Shown here: one piece after another, positions 46,656 to 55,116 of the stretch
How the letters are laid out: every line of letters begins with the position of its first letter
How positions within the stretch are numbered: position 1 is the first letter of the stretch
Assembly (NCBI RefSeq): GCF_963378085.1
Contig: NZ_OY726395.1
Location: 2,232,001 to 2,296,000, forward strand
Direction: 5' to 3'
From: Mycolicibacterium sp. MU0050
Lineage (GTDB): Bacteria; Actinomycetota; Actinomycetes; Mycobacteriales; Mycobacteriaceae
Length of the DNA stretch: 64,000 nt
Position numbers and translations under genes: made by a program
The notes under the pieces: model-generated
Seen by the model: only the letters and a program-made list of their open reading frames with translations
Told to the model about the DNA's origin: nothing
Databases searched by the model: none

Positions 46656-47672
46656 ATGGCTGTTTCCACGATGCGCGCCTGGCAGGTCCGCGCCCCGGGG
46701 CCGATGGCCACGGCGCCGCTGGAGCTGGTCCGCACCGACATCGCCGAACCAGGAGACGGCGAGCTGCTCATCGCCGTGCTGGCCTGCGGAGTCTGCCGCA
46801 CCGATCTGCATGTCAGTGAGGGTGACCTGCCGGTCCACCGGCACCGCGTCACACCGGGGCATGAGGTGGTGGGCGAGGTGGTCGCCGTCGGGCCGAACGT
46901 CGGTGCCGAGTTCACCGCCGGTGACCGCGTCGGAGTCGCCTGGCTGCGCAGCACGTGCGGCCACTGCAAGTACTGTCGGCGTGGCCAGGAGAATCTGTGC
47001 CCGGCCTCGAAGTACACCGGCTGGGACGCTGACGGAGGCTACGCCGAATACCTCACGGCGCCCGCCGCTTTCGTGCACCGGCTGCCGGCGGGTTACACCG
47101 ACACCGAGTTGGCGCCGCTGTTGTGCGCCGGCATCATCGGCTACCGCGCGCTGAAGCGAGCCGAACTGCCCGACGGCGGACGGCTCGGCATCTACGGCTT
47201 CGGCGGCAGCGCTCACCTCACCGCGCAGGTCGCGCTCGCGCGCGGGGCCGAGGTGCACGTGATGACCCGCGGCGCGGGTGCCCGCGAGCTGGCGACCGCG
47301 CTGGGCGCGGCCTCGGTGCAGGGCGCCGGCGACCCGCCACCGGTACCGCTCGACGCGGCGATCCTGTTCGCTCCGGTCGGCGAGCTGGTGCTGCCCGCCC
47401 TGGCGGCCCTCGACCGCGGCGGCATCCTCGCCGTCGCCGGCATCCATCTCAGTGACATCCCGACGCTGAACTATCAACGCCTCCTCTTCCAGGAACGTCA
47501 GCTGCGGTCGGTCACGTCGAATACCCGTGCCGACGCGCGGAAATTTCTGGCCTTCGCCGGAGAGCACCGCATCACCGTCGCGACCGTGCCATATCCACTC
47601 GACGCCGCCGATCGCGCCTTGGCCGATCTCAGTGCGGGCGCCATCGCGGGTGCCGCGGTATTGATCCCGTGA
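46656..47672 (+). CDS. Zinc-dependent alcohol dehydrogenase (AdhA-like)
   Basis: 338 aa medium-chain dehydrogenase. Catalytic zinc ligands: Cys in [10 protein letters not shown] and the His-Glu of [11 protein letters not shown]. Structural zinc: four Cys in [15 protein letters not shown]. The coenzyme-binding loop is [20 protein letters not shown], a GxGGxAH variant. It resembles M. tuberculosis AdhA (Rv1862) from memory. ATG 46656 follows AGGGAGG; an upstream GTG frame reaching 46527 runs into the IS end and is rejected. It converges with a Cys-rich small gene with 5 nt between the stops. Confidence 0.9.
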   Translation: MAVSTMRAWQVRAPGPMATAPLELVRTDIAEPGDGELLIAVLACGVCRTDLHVSEGDLPVHRHRVTPGHEVVGEVVAVGPNVGAEFTAGDRVGVAWLRSTCGHCKYCRRGQENLCPASKYTGWDADGGYAEYLTAPAAFVHRLPAGYTDTELAPLLCAGIIGYRALKRAELPDGGRLGIYGFGGSAHLTAQVALARGAEVHVMTRGAGARELATALGAASVQGAGDPPPVPLDAAILFAPVGELVLPALAALDRGGILAVAGIHLSDIPTLNYQRLLFQERQLRSVTSNTRADARKFLAFAGEHRITVATVPYPLDAADRALADLSAGAIAGAAVLIP

Positions 47673-47677
47673 CCGCG

Positions 47678-47983
47678 TCACACCTCCCATGCCGAGTGCT
47701 CGTCGCCGCGATTCCATTCGCGGGCCACGGCGCGCAATTCGGTCCGCACCGCGGCGCGGCGCACCTGCGGGCGGTGCGGCCAATGGCACATCCAGCACGA
47801 GCAGACGTACCGGCCCGTGAAGCGAAACTCCCAGTAGCACAGCCCGATACGGCCGATGGTCCAGCCGGGATCGAGATCTGGGAGCTCGCATTCACGGCCG
47901 GCGCAGCCGTGCACGGGGACGACGGAGACTTCCCGACGGGCCCTGCGGACACGAAAAGGAGCGTGGGCATCGGTGTGGGACAT
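47678..47983 (-). CDS. Small Cys/Trp-rich conserved-looking protein
   Basis: 101 aa, unknown function. Cysteines occur as GCAGREC, LCYWEF and VCSCWMCHWPH, with several His and Trp, suggesting a metal-binding (zinc-ribbon-like) fold. It is basic and has no signal peptide. ATG 47983 has GAGGA 8 nt upstream on the minus strand. The opposite frame (inside 47669-48229) lacks such features. A strong hairpin lies 22 nt before the start. I do not recognise the family. Confidence 0.6.
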   Translation of the reverse strand: MSHTDAHAPFRVRRARREVSVVPVHGCAGRECELPDLDPGWTIGRIGLCYWEFRFTGRYVCSCWMCHWPHRPQVRRAAVRTELRAVAREWNRGDEHSAWEV

Positions 47984-48004
47984 GCAGATCCTCGAACGCA
48001 GGCC

Positions 48005-48042
48005 GCCCCACCGGAGTCCGCAGATCCGCTGCGGGGTGGGGC
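48005..48042. other. Strong bulged hairpin in the divergent region
   Basis: GCCCCACC (48005-48012) pairs perfectly with GGTGGGGC (48035-48042); inside it CCGCAG (48018-48023) pairs with CTGCGG (48029-48034) around a 5-nt loop, leaving a single 5-nt bulge GGAGT. On the minus strand it would sit in the leader of the Cys-rich gene; on the plus strand it lies 210 nt before the SDR gene. Confidence 0.55.
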
Positions 48043-48251
48043 TAGCGTGTTCGAAGACCGCCGACCGAGGTGCCTGGCATGGAACCGAGGCTACCCGAGG
48101 CGTACGACGTGGTGGGACCGTCGCCGTGGTGAATGTCGGGGCCGTGAGTTTCCGGTGCCGTCAACGTTCAGGCGGAGAAAAAACCTCCAACCTGACATCA
48201 CATCCAGCTCCCGCGGCGTTACCACCTAGCACCAGAGCAGAGAGGGCAGCC

Positions 48252-49016
48252 ATGAAGATCACAGGAAACACCATTTTCATCCCCGGCTCCACCAGTGGCA
48301 TCGGGTTGGGCCTGGCGTTGGCCCTGCACGCCAGAGGGAACACCGTCGTTGTCGGCGGCCGACGAACCGCGGAACTGGAACGAATCACCGCCGACCACCC
48401 GGGTCTGGGCGCGGTCGCCATCGACATCGCGGACCCCGACAGCATTCGGGCGGCGGCCGCGCAGGTCCTCGCCCAGTACCCCGACCTCAACGTGATCGTC
48501 GCGATGGCCGGGATCATGCGAACCGAGGACTGGCACCAGCCGGACACGTTCCTTGCGACGGCGGAATCCACCATCGAGACCAATCTGCTGGGCCCGATCC
48601 GTCTCATCGGCGCGTTCATCGAGCACCTGCGGACGCGGCCGGACTCGACCATCGTCACGGTGTCGTCAGGCCTCGCGTTCGCGCCGTTGCGGGTGACACC
48701 CAGTTACAACGCGTCCAAGGCCGCCATCCACATGCTCAGCGAATCACTGCGGCTGCAGCTCGCCGACACCAGCGTCAAGGTCACCGAGCTGGTCCCGCCG
48801 TCCGTGCGGACCGAGCTGATGCCGGGCCACGACACGAACCCTGCCGGGATGGCGCTCGACGCTTTCATCGACGAGGTGATCGACCAGTTGGAGGCGAATC
48901 CCGACGCCCACGAGATCCTGGTCGAGCAGGTCAAGTTCCTGCGCTTCGGCGAAGCGTGCGGGGATTACGACACCGTTGTCGAGATACTCAACGCGGGCGA
49001 TCCGCACGGCAAATAG
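48252..49016 (+). CDS. Short-chain dehydrogenase/reductase (DltE-like)
   Basis: 254 aa classical SDR. Cofactor motif is GSTSGIGLGLA (TGxxxGxG type) near residue 12, NAG-equivalent is MAG in VIVAMAGIMR, catalytic Ser in VTVSSGLAF and Tyr-xxx-Lys in SYNASKAA. The FLRFGEACGDYDTV tail resembles the DltE oxidoreductase group. Substrate unknown. ATG 48252 follows AGAGAGGGCAG; longer upstream frames are spurious. It stands alone between divergent and codirectional neighbours. Confidence 0.88.
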   Translation: MKITGNTIFIPGSTSGIGLGLALALHARGNTVVVGGRRTAELERITADHPGLGAVAIDIADPDSIRAAAAQVLAQYPDLNVIVAMAGIMRTEDWHQPDTFLATAESTIETNLLGPIRLIGAFIEHLRTRPDSTIVTVSSGLAFAPLRVTPSYNASKAAIHMLSESLRLQLADTSVKVTELVPPSVRTELMPGHDTNPAGMALDAFIDEVIDQLEANPDAHEILVEQVKFLRFGEACGDYDTVVEILNAGDPHGK

Positions 49017-49135
49017 CGGGACGCCTTGTCCGCCAACGGCGTGGGACGAGGCCGGTGATCGAACCGTTCAGCGGCTGACCCGAAGTGTTTCAATGGATCC
49101 AGCGACGAACGGACCCACTGACGAAGGGAGGACCG

Positions 49136-49354
49136 ATGTCGAAGCGCTTCGCCGTCGGCGATCACGTGACGTGGAACTCTGAGGCGGGCCAGGTCTCGGG
49201 AAAGATCACCAAAGTCCACACGAAGGACTTCGATTACAAGGGCCACACCCGCCGCGCCTCGGCGGACGAACCCCAGTACGAGATCAAGAGCGACAAGACC
49301 GACCATGTCGCCGCCCACAAGGAGAGCGCCTTGCGGCTCGTCGGCGATGACTGA
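49136..49354 (+). CDS. DUF2945 / hypervirulence-associated Tudor-like small protein
   Basis: 72 aa. The pattern RFAVGDHVTWNSEAGQVSGK, then DFDYKGHTRRASADEPQYEI, and the final HKESALRLV is the DUF2945 (HVA1, Tudor-like) family. Function unknown; such domains are small SH3-like barrels. ATG 49136 follows AAGGGAGG. The stop overlaps the helicase start by 8 nt, so the two are probably coupled. Confidence 0.85.
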   Translation: MSKRFAVGDHVTWNSEAGQVSGKITKVHTKDFDYKGHTRRASADEPQYEIKSDKTDHVAAHKESALRLVGDD

Positions 49355-51728
49355 GGGACTCACCGCGGCCGACGAACAGCTGGTTCTCACCGAGGAATTC
49401 CGGGAGGCGCTGCGGCTGCTGGCCGCGGGCCAACATCTGTTCCTCACCGGCAAGGCCGGCACCGGCAAGTCGACACTGATCCGCCACTTCATGGCGGGCA
49501 CCGAGCGCAACGTGGTGGTGGTCGCGCCCACCGGCATCGCCGCGCTCAACGTCGACGGCTATACCATCCACCGCCTCTTCGGTTTTCGTACCACGACCAC
49601 CCTGGCCGACGTCAACGGCGGCGACTACCGGCCCGGCCGCTTCGCCAAGACGCTGGCCTCGCTGGACACCCTGATCATCGACGAGGCGTCCATGGTGCGC
49701 GCGGACGTCTTCGACATGGTCGCCACCGCGCTGCACCGATTCGGCCCGCAGCCCGGCACGCCGTTCGGGGGAGTGCAGGTGGTGCTGGTGGGCGACCTGT
49801 ACCAGCTGCCGCCGGTGGTGGGAGAACGTGAGCAGGAGTACTTCTCGACCGTCTACGACACCCCGTACTTCTTCTCGGCGAACTCCTTCGACCGGGGTGG
49901 CTTTCCCACCCTGGCGCTGACCACGGTGTTCCGTCAGCTCGGCGACCAACGAATGACGGCGATCCTCAACGAGATTCGTGAGGGTGTGCTGCTGGGACAC
50001 GCCCAGGAGCACCTCAACGCGCGCGTCGACAACGACTTCGTGCCGCCGCCCGACGAGTTCTGGCTGACGTTGGCGCCGACCAATCGGCTGGTGACGGCGC
50101 GCAACCGCCAGCAGTTGGAGCGGCTCCCGGGCGACGAACTGCTGCACCGCGCCAAGGAATCCGGCGACCTGTCGCTGTTCGACAAGCCGGTCGAGGACGA
50201 GTTGCGGTTCAAGGTCGGCGCCCAGGTGATGATGCTCAACAACGACCAGACCGGCCGCTGGGTCAACGGCTCGATCGGCCGGGTGGTGGGTCTGGGCTAC
50301 GACCGCTACGGCGCGGTGGTCGAAGTCGAGTTCCCGGACGGCTCGGTCGCCGAGGTCGCACCGTTCAGCTGGGAGGCGACCCGGCCGGTGGTCGACGGGG
50401 GAGCGCTGCGCCGAGAAGTCGTCGGCACGTTCACCCAACTGCCGTTCAAGCTGGCCTGGGTCATCACCATCCACAAAAGCCAGGGGCAGACGCTGGAACG
50501 GCTGGTGGTCGACCTAACCGGCGGCATGTTCTCCACCGGCCAGCTCTACGTGGCGCTGAGCCGGTGCACCTCGCTGGCGGGGCTGGTGCTGAAGCGACCC
50601 GTGCTGCCGAAGGATCTGAAGATCGACCGGCGCATCACCCGATTCCTGCGGACTGCGACCCCCGACGCCAAAGCACGCCGATTCTGCGCGATCGGCATCC
50701 TCACCGTCGGCGACGAGGGCCGGATGTCGCGTCCGCGCCCGGTTGAGCTGGCGGTCGCGTTCGACGACGGCACCGCGGTGTCCACCCTGATCAACCCGCA
50801 GCGTGATCTGGCCGACGCGCGAAATGCCTACGGCATCAGCGTCTCCGATGTCCTGCTGGCCCCGACGCTGCGGGAGGCGTGGGGCGTGATCGCCCCGATG
50901 CTCGCCGGATGCACGCCCGTGGGAGTCGGTGTGGACGAGACGCTGGGGCTGATCGACTTCGAGCTCAAACGCCTCGGCTACGTCACGGCGATGCCGTTGG
51001 GAATCGAGTTGAAGGGGGCCCGGGTGGCGGGTCGCACCGCCCTGCAGCGCGCCCGGTCCGCGCTCGAATTGCACGCCGCAACAAAGGTTTCAGAAGGTTC
51101 GACGCCGTTCGAGGAGCCCGAACCCGTCGAAGCTCTCGCCGGCCTGCTGGTCAGCCGCGATCCGGACGTCGACTCCCCGGCGGCGCGGCACCTGCCGGGG
51201 CTGTCCGCACTACTGCGGGTCAGCCGCAAGCTCGGCGGGGCGCTGCGGGGGACCCAGCCGGCCGCGCAGCAACCCATGGCCGACGAGTCCGGCTGGGACG
51301 CCGCCGCGCGCCAGGCCGCGGCCGATCAACTCCGGGTGGCGGCCTCGCGGACCATGCTCACCGACGACGTGCTGGCCCGTCTGCAGGTGGCCGCGACGAT
51401 GCTGGACTCGCCGGAGCTGGCGGCGGCGCTGCGGGAGGCGCGCACCCAGACGGGTGGCGACATCGATGCGGTGCTGGTCAGCGGGGCGCGGATCTGCTTC
51501 ACCGGGACTGTCCTCGACAGCGCGGGCCGCGTCGTGGAGCGCGACGAGATGGAGCGACTGGCCGTTGCCGCGGGGCTCAACCCGGTGCGCACCGTGACGA
51601 AGACCCGCTGTGAGGTGCTGGTGATCGCGGAGGCCGGCACCCAGTCCGGCAAGGCCCGCAAGGCCCAGGAGTACGGCACGCCGGTGTTCACGGCAGCGGA
51701 ATTCCTCGCCTGGGTGCACCGGCGGTGA
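49347..51728 (+). CDS. Pif1-like helicase fused to degenerate exonuclease-like region and BRCT domain
   Basis: 793 aa. Residues about 1-430 are an SF1B (Pif1/RecD-type) helicase: Walker A LTGKAGTGKST near residue 33, Walker B IIDEASMV, GDLYQLPP, the FRQ motif and IHKSQGQTLERLVVDL with YVALSRCTS near the end. Residues about 445-570 resemble a DnaQ-type exonuclease in outline (PVELAVAFDDG, NAYGISVSDVLLAPTLREAW) but lack the first D-x-E and the HN/HD motifs. Residues about 710-793 are a BRCT domain (ARICFTGTVLDSAGRVV, then CEVLVIAEAGTQSGKARKAQ). ATG 49347 overlaps DUF2945. A DNA-repair or replication-fork role is inferred. Confidence 0.88.
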   Translation: MTEGLTAADEQLVLTEEFREALRLLAAGQHLFLTGKAGTGKSTLIRHFMAGTERNVVVVAPTGIAALNVDGYTIHRLFGFRTTTTLADVNGGDYRPGRFAKTLASLDTLIIDEASMVRADVFDMVATALHRFGPQPGTPFGGVQVVLVGDLYQLPPVVGEREQEYFSTVYDTPYFFSANSFDRGGFPTLALTTVFRQLGDQRMTAILNEIREGVLLGHAQEHLNARVDNDFVPPPDEFWLTLAPTNRLVTARNRQQLERLPGDELLHRAKESGDLSLFDKPVEDELRFKVGAQVMMLNNDQTGRWVNGSIGRVVGLGYDRYGAVVEVEFPDGSVAEVAPFSWEATRPVVDGGALRREVVGTFTQLPFKLAWVITIHKSQGQTLERLVVDLTGGMFSTGQLYVALSRCTSLAGLVLKRPVLPKDLKIDRRITRFLRTATPDAKARRFCAIGILTVGDEGRMSRPRPVELAVAFDDGTAVSTLINPQRDLADARNAYGISVSDVLLAPTLREAWGVIAPMLAGCTPVGVGVDETLGLIDFELKRLGYVTAMPLGIELKGARVAGRTALQRARSALELHAATKVSEGSTPFEEPEPVEALAGLLVSRDPDVDSPAARHLPGLSALLRVSRKLGGALRGTQPAAQQPMADESGWDAAARQAAADQLRVAASRTMLTDDVLARLQVAATMLDSPELAAALREARTQTGGDIDAVLVSGARICFTGTVLDSAGRVVERDEMERLAVAAGLNPVRTVTKTRCEVLVIAEAGTQSGKARKAQEYGTPVFTAAEFLAWVHRR

Positions 51729-51743
51729 CGCCGCGGGGGATGT

Positions 51744-51941
51744 CTACCACGGCAGGAAGCGGCGCTTCGTCCGGCGTTGATCGCCGTGGACCTCGGACCA
51801 CTGGTCCGCGCCATAACTGAATGGCTTCTTGCTGCCCGTCCTGACGATGTCGAGCGAACCGTCGGCGGCTTTGACATACGCATCCCCGGAGCGCATGTAG
51901 TTGTCGACGGAGCCGTCGGTTCTGGTGACGGAAACGGTCAT
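51744..51941 (-). CDS. Small hypothetical protein
   Basis: 65 aa. Begins MTVSVTRTDGSVDNYMRSGD and ends in a basic stretch (QRRTKRRFLPW). It looks like a compact beta-rich protein with alternating hydrophobic residues (DAYVKAADGSLDIVRTG). ATG 51941 has GGGAGC 8 nt upstream on the minus strand. It is convergent with the helicase gene (15 nt between stops). Family not recognised. Confidence 0.55.
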   Translation of the reverse strand: MTVSVTRTDGSVDNYMRSGDAYVKAADGSLDIVRTGSKKPFSYGADQWSEVHGDQRRTKRRFLPW

Positions 51942-51983
51942 GGTCTGCTCCCAAATGCCGACGCGGTCGGCCTAGTCTCGTGG

Positions 51984-52217
51984 GTGAGAACGAACTGGCA
52001 ACAGCTGGCAGACATCGACAAAGATCGTCCGTTTCCCGAAGGATCAGAAGCGATCCGCACTCGGACCGAGCCTGATATCGCCACCCTACGCCCGATTGGC
52101 GTGTCTCGCCCGAAGATGCGCATCAACAGACTCATCGCGTCAATTTCGCTGATTGACAACATTATTCGCGCCGCGGCGAGGGTCGCCGAGTGGAAGTGGC
52201 GTCGTGCGGTAGGCTAA
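51984..52217 (+). CDS. Possible small protein with atypical codon use
   Basis: 77 aa from GTG 51984. Codon use is AT-richer than in the neighbours (ATT, TTT, CTA, AGA appear), which suggests transferred DNA or a decayed gene. The C-terminal half is hydrophobic/basic (INRLIASISLIDNIIRAAAR). No ribosome-binding site is obvious and no family is recognised. It could also be a non-coding remnant. Confidence 0.3.
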   Translation: MRTNWQQLADIDKDRPFPEGSEAIRTRTEPDIATLRPIGVSRPKMRINRLIASISLIDNIIRAAARVAEWKWRRAVG

Positions 52218-52238
52218 GTCACACCGACGATTCGGTGT
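52210..52238 (+). promoter_or_regulatory. Possible -10 box and 5' hairpin before the DUF5994 gene
   Basis: TAGGCT (52210-52215) is a -10 candidate; a perfect ACACCGA-CGAT-TCGGTGT hairpin (52221-52238) would lie at the very 5' end of the transcript. Both are predicted only. Confidence 0.35.
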
Positions 52239-52315
52239 ACGGCGAATGCCCGCGTTCGCGTCATCGCCGGTTTGAAATCATGGCCGATTCGCGGCCAGAG
52301 GGGAGCACTTGCTCC

Positions 52316-52858
52316 ATGCGCGCCAAGAATGTGACCACTCGCGGTAGGACGGTTCCGGGAGCCCGCGCGACCCCCGCACCGGCGAAGGTCGCCGGAGACG
52401 CCCGCAGGCTGGCGTTGTCCGGCTCCGGGTCGGCCCACGGTTGCGTCGACGGGGCATGGTGGCCCAAGACCGCCGATCTTCGATCGGAGTTGCCTGATCT
52501 GGTGGCCGTCTTCAGTCGCTGGATCGGCTCCATCCATCGCATCGTCTACGACCCGGTCTTGTGGGAGGCGGCCCCGTCGCGGCTGATCAAGCATGGCTCG
52601 GCGATCTCGGTGGATCCCTACCGGATGGTGAACCGCGAGACGATCGGGCTGATGGGCACGCATTCCCGCAGTGCGGTGCTGTTCGTGGTCGCGCCGTCGA
52701 CGTCGGGAGCGATCGCGAACAAAATGTTCGACCTGGTGGAACGGTCGAACGCGCCCGTGGCCGCCACCATGCTGCAGCAGCGCTATGCGGAATACGCCTC
52801 GGCGGCAATGTCTTCCGACTCTATGCCGGATGGCCAGGCCGGGCCCGCGCCGGGCTGA
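52316..52858 (+). CDS. DUF5994-family protein
   Basis: 180 aa. After a basic lead the core reads HGCVDGAWWPKTADLRSELP, then RIVYDPVLWEAAPSRL and AVLFVVAP, the pattern of DUF5994 proteins, which are common and multicopy in mycobacteria and of unknown function. ATG 52316 follows AGAGGGGAG; ATG 52280 in frame is an alternative. It is followed by an unrelated gene after 92 nt. Confidence 0.75.
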   Translation: MRAKNVTTRGRTVPGARATPAPAKVAGDARRLALSGSGSAHGCVDGAWWPKTADLRSELPDLVAVFSRWIGSIHRIVYDPVLWEAAPSRLIKHGSAISVDPYRMVNRETIGLMGTHSRSAVLFVVAPSTSGAIANKMFDLVERSNAPVAATMLQQRYAEYASAAMSSDSMPDGQAGPAPG

Positions 52859-52950
52859 GCTCAGACGTATGCGGCCGATCGCCTGACAGGGCGTCCGGCG
52901 GCGACGGATACTCCCACCGAAGATGTGTCGCCGACATACAGGGGAGATCC

Positions 52951-53943
52951 GTGCTGGACCGAGTCGAGTTCACCGTCACCAGCCGACCACCGTCGCTCGA
53001 CCTCTACCGCAGAGCGTGGACCCCAGGACCGGACGTCACCCTGGGCGGCGTCTGGGTGGGCGCGGTCGTCAGCGACAACTCCGGTCAGGACTATTGGGGT
53101 CTGCGCGGCACCGACGATTTCGTCACCGGCATGACGCATGTGGTGTCCCCGGTGTGCGGTTTCCGCGCCCTGGGCACCGACTTCGACACCGCGGCCGCCC
53201 ACCTGTTCGCCGAGTATTCGGGCATCGACTGGTTCGAGCCGCTGAGCTACACCGACGGCCCCGACCGACTGCAGACCAACTTCTCCAGCGGCAGATTCGA
53301 GTGGGACGGTGACGGATTTCACTGGTTCGACGCCTCGAACCGCTGGGAACTGCACGGGCGCACGGTCAGCGACGTCGCCATCACGCACGTCCCGACCCAG
53401 CCGGGCATCGAGCACCAGGTGCACTACCGCCATGAACTGATGTACGCGACCGGCGTCATCAACGGGGTGGAGGTCTCGGGGTACGCCCACCAGGATTTCG
53501 CCTACGGCCCACCGGGGATGATCTACACCGAACTGCCCGTCGCACGGCACCTGCAGGGCATGTGGATGTCCTGGCTGCACGAATATCCCGACGGACGCCT
53601 GGGCGGCGGCAGCTTCTGGCAGGGCCGCGACGGGCTGGACTTCGGTCCCGGATACCAGCTCAAGGACGGCGTCACGACCGTCCACCACGACATAGTCGCC
53701 ACCCCCACCTTCGATGACGGGGGAAAGATGGCCGCGCTGGAGGCCAGCGTGGGGGCCGACACCTACACCTTTGTTTTCGATACCAGCGGTAGTCCGCTGC
53801 ACTATTTCGGGCGACTGGTGACCGACGGCGCGGGCCAGACGCCGGCACGCAGTTGGTGCTGGGTGGAGTACGCCGGCGGGATGCTGACCCCGGAGCTGCT
53901 CGACATGATGAATCAGCAGTTCAGGCTGGTTCGCGGGCGCTGA
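52951..53943 (+). CDS. Conserved-looking hypothetical protein, beta-rich
   Basis: 330 aa, no signal peptide or transmembrane segment. Rich in aromatic residues and Gly/Asp turns (FEWDGDGFHWFDASNRWELH, QDFAYGPPGMIYTELP, GGGSFWQGRDGLDFGPGY), with a repeated beta-strand rhythm that suggests a lipocalin- or beta-propeller-like fold. No catalytic motif that I can name. GTG 52951 follows GGGGAG. Function unknown. Confidence 0.7.
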   Translation: MLDRVEFTVTSRPPSLDLYRRAWTPGPDVTLGGVWVGAVVSDNSGQDYWGLRGTDDFVTGMTHVVSPVCGFRALGTDFDTAAAHLFAEYSGIDWFEPLSYTDGPDRLQTNFSSGRFEWDGDGFHWFDASNRWELHGRTVSDVAITHVPTQPGIEHQVHYRHELMYATGVINGVEVSGYAHQDFAYGPPGMIYTELPVARHLQGMWMSWLHEYPDGRLGGGSFWQGRDGLDFGPGYQLKDGVTTVHHDIVATPTFDDGGKMAALEASVGADTYTFVFDTSGSPLHYFGRLVTDGAGQTPARSWCWVEYAGGMLTPELLDMMNQQFRLVRGR

Positions 53944-53973
53944 CGCACGGGCTCCGGCGCAGCTGGCTTTTAT

Positions 53974-54002
53974 TTGTTTCTCGGGTATGGTCGCGGTTAG
54001 AA
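53974..54002 (+). promoter_or_regulatory. Promoter of the 42-aa basic protein gene
   Basis: TTGTTT (53974-53979), 17-nt spacer, TTAGAA (53997-54002). It lies 34 nt before the GTG and upstream of the AAAGGAG ribosome-binding site. Neither box is a perfect consensus. Confidence 0.4.
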
Positions 54003-54035
54003 CATGATTGTTGCTTTGTAAAAGGAGCTGCAAGA

Positions 54036-54164
54036 GTGAGCAAGTCCCGAGGGCGTGGCCAGAAGAAACCACAAATGACAATTAAAGAACGTCGCGCGGA
54101 GAAGCGCGCCAAGTTCGCCGACGAGGGTTCGGTTGTTCCCAAGAGGAAGCGGGATCGCGTTTAG
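54036..54164 (+). CDS. Very basic 42-aa protein
   Basis: 42 aa with 17 Lys or Arg: starts VSKSRGRGQKKPQMTIKERR and ends VVPKRKRDRV. GTG 54036 follows AAAGGAG with ideal spacing, and a promoter-like pair sits upstream, so it is likely expressed. The composition is that of small ribosome- or nucleic-acid-associated proteins; I cannot assign a family. It is separated from the next gene by 223 nt without other coding signs. Confidence 0.6.
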   Translation: MSKSRGRGQKKPQMTIKERRAEKRAKFADEGSVVPKRKRDRV

Positions 54165-54387
54165 CGCGCCGCACTGAACACCACGCACAGTCCACACAGG
54201 TGTACGACGTAACGGCGACCCGAACGCGCCCCGTGTGCCTGTGAATCTCCAGTCTTTCTTGCGGTGACATGCCGCCCTGCTCAATTTCGTGAGATGGCGC
54301 AGGTGAATTTCCGAAGACTCGGAAGGCTTTTTTCGCGGAATGGTCCACGCGACGTCAACGCGTCGACCAGATGAGCTAGGAGGAACC

Positions 54388-54987
54388 ATGTTGACGGGCA
54401 ACACTTCCGCGCCGGCGGTTGTTGTTTTCGGTCGGCAGAATGAACTGCTCGACGTGGTGCTCGAGGAGTTCCGGCGTCGAGGCGACGTCGCGATCTACGG
54501 TGGCGCGCTGACGGTTTCGCCCGAGGAAGCAGGCTCCACCGATGAGCGATCGCGCCGCATCGACCTGGAGCAGCTGCGGGCCAACACGGACTCGGTCCTG
54601 GTGATCATCGATGACGAGATGCTCGAATCCATTCTCCGGGAGGACCATTCGCGGCGCTCCCGCAAGATGCTGCGGACCGAGGAAGACCAGATTGCCGAGT
54701 TCGTGACCGACTCGGTGGTGTCGGCCGACCCGGACCGGCTGCTGGTGCTCGGCGACGCCCGGGGGGCGACCCCGGCCGAACGCCCGCAGGCGGTCCGTTG
54801 GGTGCGGCAGCTGACGGCCCGGATCGGGTACGAATGCTCCATCAACGGCACCGACGACTTCGCCACCACCTACGAGGTCCTGGGCCCCGACGACGACGTC
54901 GCACGGACGGCGCGTTCGATCGCGCAGTGGCACGACGGCCGGCTCGGTCGGCAGCCGGACCGCCCGCCGGCGCTCAGCGGCGCCTAG
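54388..54987 (+). CDS. Conserved-looking hypothetical protein
   Basis: 199 aa, acidic, soluble. An alpha/beta pattern with a first strand VVVFGRQNELLDVVLEEF, then SVLVIIDDEMLES, DRLLVLGDARG and a short C-terminal helix. This could be a Rossmann-like or receiver-like fold, but there is no phosphorylation or nucleotide motif I can name. ATG 54388 follows AGGAGG. It is 129 nt upstream of the isocitrate dehydrogenase gene and may be independent of it. Confidence 0.65.
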   Translation: MLTGNTSAPAVVVFGRQNELLDVVLEEFRRRGDVAIYGGALTVSPEEAGSTDERSRRIDLEQLRANTDSVLVIIDDEMLESILREDHSRRSRKMLRTEEDQIAEFVTDSVVSADPDRLLVLGDARGATPAERPQAVRWVRQLTARIGYECSINGTDDFATTYEVLGPDDDVARTARSIAQWHDGRLGRQPDRPPALSGA

Positions 54988-55116
54988 GGTGAATCCCGGC
55001 CCAGTCGCACGCGGGGGACCACCCCGAGAGATACTGGTAGCCGTCACTATGAGGTAGCCGTGATCACAGCGCGGCACCCAACGAGACCTGACCGATACAC
55101 AGCCGGGAGTACATGC

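Noticed and set aside
51938..52162. Minus-strand 74-codon ORF (MLSISEIDAMSLLMR...)
   Set aside because: No ribosome-binding site and overlaps a slightly better plus-strand candidate; neither is strongly supported.
40797..54000. A full integrative island with attL/attR around tRNA-Pro
   Set aside because: No integrase and no second copy of the tRNA 3' end were found by eye; only the accessory nature of the first 6 kb is supported.
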